The position numbers were made by a program, and so were the translations under genes. From NCBI GenBank assembly GCA_004352715.1, contig SCFE01000089.1:43707-107706 (forward strand): 64,000 nucleotides of DNA, read 5' to 3'. The stretch is from Hofstenia miamia (Eukaryota > Xenacoelomorpha > Acoela). A model generated the notes under the pieces. It did not search any database and had not been told where the DNA came from. It saw only the letters and a program-made list of their open reading frames with translations. How positions within the stretch are numbered: the first letter of the stretch is position 1; each line of letters opens with the position of its first letter. This document shows positions 34,236 through 47,500 of the stretch, one piece after another.

Positions 34236-34975
34236 ATGCGTGCACCTAATCTATCGCTTGCTGATTTACAGGATCTGTCCGACGCCTCATTTCCTTTGGT
34301 GGTTGGCGCTTTAAAAAAAGATACCATCATCTCCCTCCTTCGCCAAGCTGTCTCCTCCCTGTCACGTTCAGACCAGTCTTCCAACCTCAACCCTTCCAAT
34401 GTTGTCTTGTCATCTCTATCAGACTCCCTTGCTAAGCTCACCTCCGATTTTTTGTCCATGCATTCTCAAATGTTCTCCTACAGTGCTCTGCATCACTTAC
34501 CATTACTAATCGTCCTAATCATCATGCCCCACGTTCTGCTCCTGCTGCTGCTGTCTCTCTCTTCTGTGCCGCCACTTGCCCCTGATCAGTCTTGTCCAGC
34601 GCAATAATCGCCCTCGTCACGTCCTTGGAACTAGTTCTGTCTGTCAACTGCCTGCTGTTCCAATTAGTTCTCTTCCTCGTTCTCCTGGTAAAGCTCACAT
34701 CTATATCGGCCGTTTTGCTAATTGTGCTTCTGATTTTGCTTATCACCTTCGTTGCTCCTCTCCAATTTGATGACGTCCTTCCCATTTCAACACGTACGGA
34801 TTCTCCATTTGCCTCCTTCCATATTGTCTGCAATCAACAGTCTCCTCTTGCTCTCAGATGGCCTCTTGATCCAATACTATCGTCTCTCCGATGCTGAGCG
34901 CAAATCTTTTGGCCTTTGTCCCCGCCGTCATGATGCTTCTGGTCGTGATTGACTACCTGCACCTTCTTACTCCTA
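34236..34975 (+). pseudogene. LINE retrotransposon ORF1-like region, frame-shifted
   Basis: Three overlapping frames together give an ORF1-like protein: MRAPNLSLADLQDLSDASFP (34236), then SPGKAHIYIGRFANC and SDFAYHLRCSS (around 34690-34760), then TRTDSPFASFHIVCNQQ (around 34795). The IYIGRF ... FASFHI spacing recalls the RRM-like fold in LINE ORF1 proteins that bind element RNA. At least two frame shifts break it. The + strand is strikingly C/T-rich compared with its surroundings. The endonuclease of ORF2 follows at 34975. Confidence 0.6.
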
Positions 34976-35655
34976 ATCCCAAATCTGGTTTCTCTTTTTT
35001 GCTCGCCAATGCTCGCAGTCTTGTCTCATTAAACCCTCGTCTCAGTTTTTACAACTTCTTGCAGTCTCCTGTTGACTTTATTTTCATTACTCAAACCTGG
35101 CTTGATCCTTCTCTTGCTGACAGTGTTGTTTTTCCTAAGTCCGCACTTAAAGTTCTCTGCCGTATTGATCGTTCTAATGGTCATCATGGTGGTGTCATGA
35201 TTGCCTCACTTCACCCTAACCTTGACATCCACCCCCCTCTTTTTGAGTATTTTTCCTTTGATTTCTGTTGCGGTTGTGCTGTTGTTCTCAGTGATTGCAT
35301 TGTTTCTCTTTTCTGTATTTACAACTCTCCTTTTCGTATTCTGCTTGTTGATTTTTCATCCATGCTTAAGTACTTTCATGATCAGTCCATCACTTTCTCT
35401 CGTCAACTTGGATTTCCCACCCTTCCTCATCTTATTATCTGTGGTGACTTCAATCTTCTTAACGTTTGTTAGAATACACTTGACTCTAATGACGCCTATG
35501 AATCCGCTGTTCTGAATATTTTGCTTCTTACTGTCTTTGAAAAAGTGGTATTTTCTCCTACTTCCCACTCGTCCCTCCTTGACTTGGTTCTGTGCTCTCA
35601 CCCTGATCGTATTTTTGACACATCTGTTGACCCTGTTCCGTAAAACTCTGATCAC
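34975..35655 (+). pseudogene. LINE ORF2 endonuclease domain, decayed
   Basis: Frame 34891-35472 contains FLLANARSLVSLNPRL, FIFITQTWLDPSLADS and HLIICGDFNLLNV. These are the Asn, Glu and Asp-x-Asn motifs of the apurinic/apyrimidinic-type endonuclease of non-LTR retrotransposons. The usual catalytic Glu of the ETWL motif is Gln here (TQTWL). A TAG follows at 35470-35472 and the domain continues past it (SSLLDLVLCSHPDR) to another stop and then SDHSFVLF, the terminal Asp-His motif. This domain nicks target DNA; the substitution and stops mean it is inactive. Confidence 0.85.
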
Positions 35656-37260
35656 TCATTTGTTCTCTTCAGCCTGTCTGTCAATTCTATTTCCCCATCT
35701 GCTTGTCCTGCCACTCCTCAATATGCTCAATCTAACAGTGACTTTGTATCTCTAAATGCTGCTCTCTCTTCATTCCCCATTTTTAATGACTTTCTATGCT
35801 GATGACTGGTACACCTTTCTTCACCAAGTTATTTAATCCTTTGTTCCTCATCGTCGGAAAAAACGTATTTCTCTCCCTTTCTATTTCTCATCCCTTACTA
35901 TACACTCCTTGCATAAACTTGACTCTTTCAAACGCCGCTACAGTCCTTCCGATTCATCGAAGCTCTCTTCTCTTACAGAAGACGTTATAAACTTCATGGA
36001 ACTCGACAAAATCTCTGTTGTCCAGCTTCTCATCTATATCTCTTCAAAACTCTTATGCTTTCTTGCGTTCCCTGCATTCCAAACCTGACCTCCCCAACTT
36101 GAAATGGATCTATCTTTCTGCTCACTTGGATCTGGAGAAAGCTGATCTCTTCAATGCCTATTTCTCCTCGAATTTTTCTGATCATGTCTCTCTCTATGTC
36201 CTGTTCCGCCTGCTACCTCCCCACCGGTTCGCCTATGTGACGTCTTCAACGCCCATGATATTTCCCTCATGCTTAAGTCATGCAAGTTGTCTCGTCCTAG
36301 CTATCCTCATGACGTCCCATGTTTTGTAATCCACGAAACGTTCTCAATTTTTTCCATCCATTTAAAGCATCTATTCGCCTACATTTGCTCCTTTAAACAT
36401 TTTCCGCCTTGCTGGAAAACATCTTGGATCTCTCCACTGTTAAAATCCAATCAGCTTCCCTCCTCTCAAGTCACTTCTTGTCGTCCAATAACTATTCTTT
36501 CTCGGCTGTCAATCATCTTTGAGCGTTCTGTCTTTCATTATGTGTTCCCTAAAATTCGCCACTTCATCTCCGCTTCTCAGCATGGTAACCTTCCGGGTCG
36601 TTCTGCCATCACTAACTTGCTCACTTTGATTGAAATCTGCTATTTCCACTCTGATCGGAATGATTCTGGTTGCATTATCTTTCTTGACATTTCGTTGATA
36701 TCTTTTCTGTTTGCTGAGCCCTTCTCCAACTTTGCTGATAACTTAAATTGGTCCGATCATGTGTCCTGCTGTGAAACTCTTTGTTCAAGTCCATTCCACG
36801 TACCATTCTTCTCTATGCTTCTCCCTGTTGGTGGCCTTCTCGTCCTTGTTCAACTCGATGGAACGTTTCCAGAAGCTTGCCTTCAAATGGATCTCTCCCT
36901 TGCCATACAAAGACGCCCTTCTCAAATTCTCCACTCTCCCGCTGTCACTCTACTTCCATGCCTGCAATCTCCTAATGTTCAATCGAATTCTCACTCGCAA
37001 ATTGGATCTTGTTCCTTTTGATTTCATTAAGTTCTCTAATTACACTCGCTCTGATGATGTTGTCACTTTCTCCATTCGTCGTCCCAAGAAACATCGCTCC
37101 TTCACTCATTTTTCAATCGTGCTTGTACTGCTGCTAATTACATCTTGACTCTCAACCCTCAAACAGTTATTGAGCTTCAAGAAATCTTTGATGTCTTTCC
37201 TCTTTGCTGAGCCCTTCTCCATCTTTGCCTACTCGTCCATCTGCTCCTATTACATCTTAA
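35656..37260 (+). pseudogene. LINE ORF2 reverse transcriptase and C-terminal region, deleted
   Basis: 36269-36760 contains CRPITILSRLSIIFERSV, SASQHGNLPGRSAITNLL and GCIIFLDIS, the early RT motifs up to motif A. A deletion then jumps to FADNLNW where the catalytic FADDLKL-type box would be, with Asn in place of the second Asp. The C-terminal part, with SMERFQKLAFKWISPL and ACNLLMFNRILTRKLDL, follows in another frame (36759-37148). A GCTGAGCCCTTCTCC segment occurs both at about 36713 and 37207. The copy is dead. It lies upstream of the receptor kinase exons in the same orientation. Confidence 0.83.
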
Positions 37261-38323
37261 AAAATCATAATTGTGATTAGATGAAGGCTCGCAGCAAATT
37301 TCCATCTCCTGAAAAAATTGTTTCAATATCCTTGATAACAAATTTTATAGACATTTTGTTAGAGGGTAATACTAACATATTTTTATAATGCAATTTTTTT
37401 GTTTCATATTTATTCCCTATGATGTATTTTTATTTAAAAATTTAGCTAGCATATATTGAATAAAGGTATTGTGCAGTACAATTTTTATCACTGGTAAAAA
37501 TTGGGCAAAATTGCATCGATTCATTTTATTGATGCGATCTTATAAAAAATTGCATATTTTGCTGACGTTGTTTTGAAAAATACTGATGTGTATATTAGTG
37601 TTATTCGAAGTGATTTGATCATTATTAAGGAAAATAATTTTGGGTGCACCACCTCAATAAACAACGTATGTAAAAACCAATAAAAGTATTGTTAAATTCA
37701 TGAATATAAAGTTTATTACACAAAATTAAAATTTATAGGAATATACTAATATTTTGACTGCGTTTTTTAACATTGGGGCTTACTTCATCTTCACTCTGAC
37801 AAAATTGGCGCATTTATGTTCTCAACCGTTCTCTGAAGAAACTATTGAACAATGTATTCCGACCTATAATAAATGTGCTTGTGACCTCTTCGACGAGACC
37901 CCTTGCAATTTATTGCCCTAAATCAAGGAAATTATAAAATTCCATATCCACTCAAATTATTGTTTGAACCAGATCATGGGTCATCAGATACCAAACCATG
38001 AAGTCGAACAATGCTTCTTGTACACTAAACCGCTGAAAACATGATATTAAATTTGTAGTAGTGAATGTCCAGAAAATGATAATCCGAATTTTGGAATTAT
38101 TAACTACTAAATGCATACAAGAGGTCAATTTTGTGTATTTATTTAAGAACTATTGGTCGAATTCTATTGAAGCAAAAGAAATATTAAATATAGTCTTACA
38201 ATATTATTTTGCATTAAAAACTTTAAACATATTTGACAGCGTGTTTTTAATCTGTTAATTTTAAAATATTTAAAATTAACAGAGGATTCAGACTAACGAT
38301 TTTTTCGTAATTTCATTTTTTAG
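37261..38323. other. Possible upstream exon region, unresolved
   Basis: At 37743-37920 the + strand is open after an acceptor-like TTTATAG and codes for a cysteine-bearing stretch ending in stop (contains LAHLCSQPFSEE and YNKCACDLFDETPCN). At 38061 a short stretch reads ECPENDNPNFG. Neither joins the first supported receptor exon in a phase I can defend. They may be upstream receptor exons with unrecognised splice sites, or part of another gene. Confidence 0.25.
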
Positions 38324-38507
38324 TATTCTTATGAAGATAATGGATCTATTGTTGAAAAGAAAATACCTTGCTATTCAAAACAATTTAAACATGTTCCTAC
38401 TTTGTATCTTCCATCATCTACATTCAATATCACATTTGTGGGTACTAAACCTGGTTCAACTGAATTTGAGTTACCCTTTAAAGCGATGGTTACTTGTGTA
38501 CCACAGG
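38324..38507 (+). CDS. Egfr-like: Receptor exon a: CUB-like half domain
   Basis: Acceptor TTTTTTAG, donor GTATGT; phase 0 in, 1 out; 61 codons. It reads like the second half of a CUB domain: a Cys (IPCYSKQF), [12 protein letters not shown], then a Pro-Phe-Lys-Ala turn and a final Cys. The first CUB half is not identified. Assignment rests on the SS-x-F-N-I-T-F pattern and cysteine spacing, so it is a family-level guess. Confidence 0.6.
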
Positions 38508-41500
38508 GTATGTATTTCTAGTCATTTGTTAAACTACAGACAATTTAGATAGAACCATAGAATGTGATCATGCATGTGCTCAAATTAGTGGTTGGAGGTC
38601 CTTTTGTATCGGCAAGCGAAGATCTGATTGTTTGAAATGTCAAGTTGCGCAATACGAAGATGAGTGTGTAGAATCTTGTAAATCAGAAAGTGCCTACAAG
38701 GACCCAAATCTGCCTTATTGTACAGAATGTGACCATGCCTGTGCGACTTGTGATGGACCTGTAAGAATTATCAAAATATATTGTGTATATTTGAAATATT
38801 TCTAATATTTGACGAATTTTCGTATACGCATTCGTGTTTTTCTCTCAGCTAGATTTCAGAGTAATTACTCTTGTTCAGGAACATTTAGTCTTCTAAATTG
38901 GTATAAAGATGTCAATGTGGGTTAAATGTTCTTGAAATTTAGTGTAGCTTGTATTGCTAAATTTATAATTTGCGATCTAATTTCGTTCATTAAAAGAAGC
39001 TGAAATGATGAAATATAAATCTCGACAGGCCGGCTTAATTTTTACATCGATGAATTACTCGAATAATACCGTTTCTATTCAATTAAATGATCAATGCTAG
39101 ATTATTCGATCCTTTGCAAAATGTTCAATTGCACAGAATATTTCATCAAAAATCTACATGATCCTGTTGTTACTCTTCTGATGAATAGTAATTAGTATAG
39201 AAATGTTAACAATGTTGCTTCGTTTTTGCTAAAAATATTAATTCAGGGATTGAACCGGTTAAAGGTCGGCCATTGCCAGTTATTAATCACTTGTTGAGTA
39301 TCTAGGGTTGCCGCTTGCCCATATCGATTTTGTTCAATGTTGTGGAATTTCTTAAAAGTTTGCGCATTGATATTTCTAAAACTATTAGGTACATCAATAG
39401 CAAACTAAATACAATTATTTGTTGGATTTTACATACAATGAATATTAATTCAATCAGATTTTAGGGTGCCCTTGAACAGGGATAAAGGAGAAAAACTAAT
39501 ACAATAATCCAATAGCCACTCATAAATATTGAATTCACGATGAAAACATTTGATTGTAAAAAAAATCCAAAGTATATCTTGTGTCATCACCAAAATATTC
39601 TGATCAATGATGTTTACAAACTTCTATTCAAATTTATAGAAATTTTCATCATTATAGCTTTGAATTTCAAAAAGATATAGACAGTGTTTTAGGGTAAAGA
39701 TAACTGCACTAGCTATTGTCCTGAAAGTAAGTTTGTCACAAAGGAAGAGAAGGTTACAATTGATGTTTTCCAAGGAAGAATTGTGACCTATGTTTATGAA
39801 TGCCATAATGAATGCCCCCGAAATAAGAGCGTCGCTTTTAAAAACACTACAAAAGGTGCCGTTACAGACAAAATGTGCTTGAAGGAATGTCCCGATGGCT
39901 TCATTCCTGAAATATACACTGATGATTTTCTGCATATGAGTTACACATTATGTATACCCAAACCGCAATCGCAAATTTTGCAAACACTTTTGATGTAAGT
40001 TTTTTGTATTTATGTATAAATTTAAATGGTTGTGTAGGGACTGCATTGACTGAACCCATTGAATAAATATTTCAGTAGGATTTCTACTAAGGCCACAAAA
40101 TCAATTTTGCATTTGTTAATGTTTGTAAGCACTTCTGAAGCAAACAGAACCCTGGAATTTCATGTATTTAATGGTACAGAATTTAGATACAATTTAGCAT
40201 TGGCACAATAACTACTAAATTAGATTACTTGCTGTAGTTTAATTTTTTGTTTAACAAAGGTTCAAATTGCTATTTTACAAGTTTGTATGATTTAATGATA
40301 TCTATGTACTTTAGTTTCTGTGTCATTGGTTCAGTCACAATTGTGTTCTTGGTTATTCTTTGTATTCTAATGTACTGTATTATTCATAAATATCAGAAAT
40401 CTCAGCGGCGAAAGGCTGAAGAGAAACGTCAGTTTTATGTAGGAGAAGGTCAAAAATCCAAGGTAATTTTCCAATTGATGTACATATTTTGCTCTTCTAT
40501 AATGTACTATACACAAGTGTATTGAACATTGTTTTTATTGACAATAATTTTATTTTTCAAGTTTTCAGAACAAGTTTTAACATTCTATTCATGTAAATGC
40601 TCTGGCTTATCTAGTGTAAGAACAACAGAAAATAATACAGGGTGAGCCATAAATCATTCTGATAATAAAAGTTTTATTAAAAACAATAACACATTTTGTA
40701 CATCGGTGCGATCATACTGTGGTATGAGATCAATTTGTAGCATTTTCACATAAATCTCGCCAATCACTGTTTCTTTGAAAAAGAACAGGACCAAAACATG
40801 TTTCTTCCAAAGTCCGCACCACACTACTACCTTTGGACATGAGTGTGAATAGTAATGGCAGTTTTTTGTTAACTTAGCAGTTTACACAGAAGTTAGCTTC
40901 ATCGCTGAACAACGCATCGTGGTTCGCAATATTTGGGCTCTGAACCGACTGACCTTTAAACTAAGTAACCATATGAAGTTGCCTTTCTAGATCGTCTTCG
41001 TATAGCTTGTTCAAATGTTGCAGTTTGTAGGTTTTAATGATATGCCGCATGGTGGCATATGGTGACGATCGTCTAAATGATTTCTTTGGACTGTTCTCAA
41101 CCGTTTCAATGACGGGTTTTGTCAGACACCTTTGAAGGACCACTTCGTGTCTTGTTCGTACTTTGTCAAGAACAATACCAGTTTTATGAAATTTCATTAT
41201 TAAGCATCCTACTGTCATGATATTTTCCATTAAATTTCTCAACAATAGAATGATTAGTGGCACCATCAGCGCTAGAAATAAACACTATCTCAACTCGTTC
41301 ATCAATTTTTAATAACATGGGTATATCTAAAAATAGATTAAAGCGTTGAAGGTAAATCACAATTTAAAAATACTTTGGTTGGAATTTCATTTATATATTA
41401 TTTAAGCAATTTAATGGTGACTTATGTACCTGTTATTAATAAAATTACTTTTATTNNNNNNTGGCATCATCAGTGCTAGACATAAACACTATCTCAACTC

Positions 41501-44500
41501 GTTCATCAATTTTTAATAACATGGGTACATCTAAAAATAGATTAAAGCGTTAAAGGTAATTCACAATTTAAAAATACTTTGGTTGGAATTTCATTTATAT
41601 ATTATTTAAGCAATTTAATGGTGACTTATGTACCTGTTATTAATAAAATTACTTTTATTATTATCAGAATGTTTTTAATGCTTTGGTGCGTGACTTATGG
41701 TCCACACTGTATAATGTTCAACGCCTGCTCATGTCATTCATTTCATTTAAAATACGCACCATTTCATCTTACAAAACACTCTAATTGAATTTTGTGCACT
41801 AAATTATATTTTGTGTCAAAATCTATCATAGTATGTAGAGTTAGGATAATGTTTAATATGTTAAGACAGTATCAAACAAGGAATTTAAGTACACTTCACA
41901 TTCAGTAAGTTGTACCGAATATTACATTCTGTCAACTAAGTAATAAATTTTTTCATTTTTCAGGCTCACATCCATTCTTCAACAAGAGGTGCATTTTGAG
42001 ATTTAGATTAACAGATGAATTCTTTCTGTTTGTTCTCGGCTAATTTCAGTGCGTTTTTTTACACAAATTGTGTTAACGATTTGAGTTTTATGAATAAATT
42101 TAAACAATAGTTTGTTTTTAAAAACTAAATTGTCGAAATTTGAAACTTATTACAGATGCATATCATGCATATCATCGAAGGATTCTAGTCTTGTACTTTC
42201 AGTTGAACGAAATATTCGGGATGGAATTAGTTCTGTAATATAATTTTGTATATTGATGCAAATAGTTTCATTTAAACAAAAGAAAGTGTTGGAAATATAT
42301 ATTGATCAAAACACCAGCATGCGGTCAAAAGGAACTAACAGTTTTGAAAAAGATTTTTATAAACTTTTAAATAATGATTTCTTTGGAAAGACTTGTGAAA
42401 ACATTAGAGGACAGATTAAAGTAAAAATGTTCAATAAAACTGCAGCTTCAAAAAAAATAATTAAAGAACAAAGCAAATTTGAATTTAAAACGCATTCAAA
42501 TTTTGATGATTTTCTGGCACCATGTATATTATTAGCGTCAAATTAAAGTTTAATAAACCAATATATCTTGGAGTTACAGTATTAGAACTATTAAAGCTAA
42601 ATGTATGAAACATTAGAGCTGTCTTGCATCCGTTTTTAAGAAAATAATATAACTCTGAACTACATGGATATGGATACAGACAGTTTCGTTTAAAACTAAA
42701 GCTATAATTAATGATTTGAAAACACTTAGCGACAATTATGAATTGTTGAATTTCTTTCAGTATTTTTGATAGAGATCATGAGAAATTTAAAAGATACCTG
42801 GCTATTTCAAAATTGAGATGCCTGAAAGTATTTATTTAGATGAATTTATATATAAAGTTAATGATAAAAGCAAAAACACTTTAAAAAAGAATAACAAAAC
42901 TAGAAAAGAAAAATTAACAATTTAAAATTATAAAAATTGTTTAGAAACAAACAATTATACATTGCGAAATAAAAAATATAAAATTAGTTTAATTAATACA
43001 GAAAAAAACATCGTTATCACTATTTAATGATAAAGGGTATTGCATAAATAATTTAGAAAGTATTCCAAATGGATATACCTTTTCATTCATAATTTCTAAT
43101 AATTAGAGTGGCTGCATGCAAGTAATTGAAACTCTGCGAAAACAAGTGTTTAAAAACTGTGTTTTTGTACATCAGAAATCAATAAAAACTAACAAAAAAT
43201 TGTTCAAAAATGAAAATTTAAGGTGACTTATATCACTGCTTACAGTACTCGAACAAAAACTGAATGCAAATACATGTGCAGATCTGGGCGGGAAGTATTG
43301 TTTTCCCTCATATCCTCTATTTGTCCTGTTAAATGTTTTAAACTGCTATGCATTAGTTTAATTTTTAGGTGAAAGCCAATATGAATGAATTGCGTTTTAT
43401 CAAGACTTCAGATGTAAAGAAATTTGAGCTTTTGGGACATGGTGCATTCGGCACAGTGTACAGAGGTTTGTGGACTCCCGCTGATGATCCCAAAATTCGA
43501 ATTCCAGTTGCTATTAAAGAACTACATGGCAGCTCCAAAGAAACCAGTCTTGAACTTATTAATGTGCGTGATTTTTAATTTCAATTAGTTAGTCAATCGA
43601 CATTCTGTATGTTTGGATAAGTGCAAATTGAAATAAGCTAATTGTCATAAAAATGCACTAACAATTTTGTTATTCAATTTCAAATCATTTTCTCAGTTTG
43701 TCGTCAAACGCATTTTGAAGTTCATTTGTATGTTAGTTATTTTGAGTTGGCTTCAGTTATTATCTACGTTTTTAATAATATATGAAGCAAGTGGGAGGAA
43801 CGCAGTTGGCATCCAAGAGGCGAACTTAATATTGATAGTTTCTGATCTCGTTCCAAATTGTCATGTACAATTTATAATTGTTGCTCGAAAATCAATGAAT
43901 TTGATTATTTTGAAATCTGGTTTCGCTCTTTATTTTATTGAGGACGCGATCGTCGGATTGTTCCGCCGCTTGTTGTTTGAAGAAGTTTTAGAGAATCAAA
44001 TATTTTATAGTTGATTTTAGGAGGCAAGTAATATGGTGACGTTAGATAACCAATATCTGCTAAAAATCGTTGCAGTATGCATGTCGGAGCCCATGATGCT
44101 TATCACCAAACTCATGCCGTATGGCAATTCTCTTACCTTTCTCAAGAACAACAAGCAAAAGGTTACTGCCTTCCAGCTCTTAGAATGGTCACGTCAGCTA
44201 GCAGCAGTAAGTCATTTAACTAGATTTGTCCAAATGCTAAAATATTTAAATTTTATCCCATCAAATTTCCAACTTTTTATATATATTTTGTTGTGTTAGC
44301 CTTAGCATAAAATTTAACATTTGAATAATAAGCCTTGATTCATGTTTTTCTTAACTTGGCATAACAATTTTAGTAAATCTCATTTAAAAACGTAAGTAAA
44401 CACGTATTTTGTATTGATTGTAGCCGTACAAAAACACTGTAATAAATTCACACAAAACAACGTGTTTCTTGATAAAAAATTCTTATAATATGAATTTTTT

Positions 44501-47500
44501 ATAATTATCACGTGTGTAGTAAACTAGTTGCATGCTTACATATGCTCGAAGTGTGCCGTTTGTGATTTTTTTCTTGACTGTCTGCTTTGATGATAAATGT
44601 GATTCTCAAACAATTTGCTAGGCTTAAGCTAATTGTCTGTAACTGAAAATGGTTTATTATCAAATTATGTATCATCCGATTTACTGCTCGTTTAACTTGA
44701 GTAGTAATTATTTTCATATTTGTAGTAATGTACAGTTAATTATAGACTTATTCTTTTCGATAAATGAATGCGAACCAGAACCATTTTCACGTTGTTATGG
44801 CGCATACCGATATATGATATGGAATGCTTTTTTTAATTGTCAAAACATTGTACATAACAAACCATTTCCTTGCCGCTGTTATCCATCTAATATATGTTTA
44901 AGCAATAATTTACTCTTGTTCAATTGTAAATTTATTATTCATGCGCAAACACATTTCAAAACAACCTCAACAAGCCTTATAACCTTAAAATATTAATATT
45001 TAACTGATTTATCGATGCTATCCAATGTTGAAGTTTATGGGTCAAATCCTGAAACAATTTGTGTTCGCGCAACTAACAATTAATCCTATGTGGCCCAAAT
45101 TTGAAAAATATCCAAGTTTCGATGCTATTTGTGTCCTTTTAATAATATTTCTCTTTGCAACAATAATCCTTTATAGTATTCTGTTATGTATATTTACTTG
45201 TTTTCGTTTTATAAATTTAAATGTACTGATAATTTTTGGGAATCAAGATCTCTTCAAATTTTTAATTAAATACGAAAAGGATTAATTGTAGTTCAGGTAG
45301 TTGCGAAACTTTTGATAGACATTCAACAATCGACTTTAACTAAAACTGTTCGGTTATGATTTCTGTCCCGATACCTTGTCTTCTTTCTTGAAACATGCTA
45401 TGGCTTACCCTATCCAAACCTGCATCTTAGCTTTGATGAAGTTGTCAGACTTTGAGTTTTTTCAATGTTTTCATACATTTCATCGTTTTGAATTTACAAG
45501 CTTGAATTTCAGCATTAATAAAATCTTTGGGTGTCTCAGCTCTTAATTTCAACCTCACATCAAGTTCACAATAGTTGTCTATTTTCAGCTTAATGGTTTC
45601 TTGGTTTTTTTATTACGTTGCTAATATTCCTCGACGCGAACGGTCGAAATGATTAAGGGAAATTGTAAATTTATTAGTTCCGATGGTTTTGATCGGTTGG
45701 TGAGAAGATATGTTTGGAGAAAATTTGTAATGATGTATTAAGTTTATTATCTTAATTTGTATACAAAGTTGCCTTATCAGCCCCAGGATATATATTTAAT
45801 GCTTCCTTGAACTATGAAAGTGGGTTAAGATTGGAAAAAGAACTGTAATCTTGCCAGTTGTTTTAATAAAATGATAGCGAAGTTGTCAGAATATCTAATA
45901 ATAGCTATTGTGTGGAGTCAGTCTAATTTTTATTTTATATTTTTTTAATATAACAGTATTTGTTCCCAATCAATCAGATAATGCAAATGTATTTCTTTTT
46001 CTCAATTTTTTATTGTGTAATGTACGTAATTTAATATTCCATCGAAACACTAATTTGTTTAATTGGTTTCAAGAATTTTTATTTGTAACGGTTTTTAGCC
46101 TATAACGTGTGTAGTTGCTNAGTCTAATTTTTATTTTATATTTTTTTAATATAACAGTATTTGTTCCCAATCAATCAGATAATGCAAATGTATTTCTTTT
46201 TCTCAATTTTTTATTGTGTAATGTACGTAATTTAATATTCCACTAATTTGTTTAATTGGTTTCAAGAATTTTTATTTGTAACGGTTTTTAGCCTATAACG
46301 TGTGTAGTTGCTTTGTTGGTTTAATATTTTGAGCGATGTTATGCTTGAGATTACCTCGTGCAATTTTTTTAACTATAGAATTAGCAACTCTTCTAATAAC
46401 AACGTTTTTTGATCACCCACTATAATAGCAAATCCTTACGGCAGGTGCGGTTTTAGGGTTGCTGCGGCACCCAGGAGCCTTCAATGTTTTCCAAAAAGTT
46501 TTTACCATACATATTAAATATGTTCACAAGAGTATCATCCTGAATTTTAAATAGTCTAATTAGACATTTATATGAATTCAAGTCTGTAAAATATTATTGA
46601 TATAACATTCAAGGCCAGTTATAAAAAGGCTGTGATCTCCACAAAAAATGGAAATGTTTAAAAAATCATAAAGCTGCTCCTGATTTAAGGGCTTACGAAT
46701 ATATAATGAGCATTTTTTGAATATGAGAAAAATTTTCAATTTTCTCTAAACGTAGGCAGTTTCAAAAGCTTTTCATTTGAAGCTGATTGTAGTTTTGCAA
46801 CTACTACGATATCAGAGAAATGTTTGACACAAACAATGTATATTAAAGGATTTATTTTTACCTTTGCCACTAAGCATTGTTTGAATATCTGTTACTTTAG
46901 AGATGGTTGTACAGTTCCAGATACAATAATTATTAACATATAGTTTGGCCCAATTCTTCATTCATTTAGTAAAACAATTTCAATGACTAGGGATGTTTTC
47001 GTTTCAAAAAAAGTTTCTGCACATACAACCTCTTGAGTAACGGAGTTAAGCGGCCGCAAAACAGTCTGGTCAGATAACGGATCAAAAACTTGCACTCAAG
47101 AAATTTCAGAATACCCAGCGTAATGACAAATACAAGTTGAACCCGGGATCGGTTGTTCGAAAAATGTATGGTGTCGTGATTCAATTGTCTGTGGATTGTT
47201 TCAGTTTGTGAATCGAAATGTCTGCATTGTTGCCTATTGGTGCTCTAATAAAAGTTTGCCAATTTCACATGAAAGTATTCGAAATCTGGTTGTTTTATTT
47301 TTCTTTTAGTTTTCATACACATTTCATTTTTGTTTGCTAAAATAAGAAATGCCAGAGGGTTTAGCATCTCAAAGTGATACTCATTCAAAAGCTTGTGCCA
47401 AAATATTTTCATGGTGAAATTGAAATTTATTTTTAAATTAATCGATTGAGAACAGTGGTCATAAATGAATGCATTTAAGTACAACCTTACAATTTCAAGA

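Noticed and set aside
34223-34833. Minus-strand Arg/Ser-rich ORFs over the LINE
   Set aside because: Shadows of the C/T-rich LINE sense strand, whose own frames match LINE domains.
45025-45285. 86-codon hydrophobic ORF in a receptor intron
   Set aside because: AT-rich sequence naturally yields Phe/Ile/Leu-rich frames; no start context, splice support or domain.
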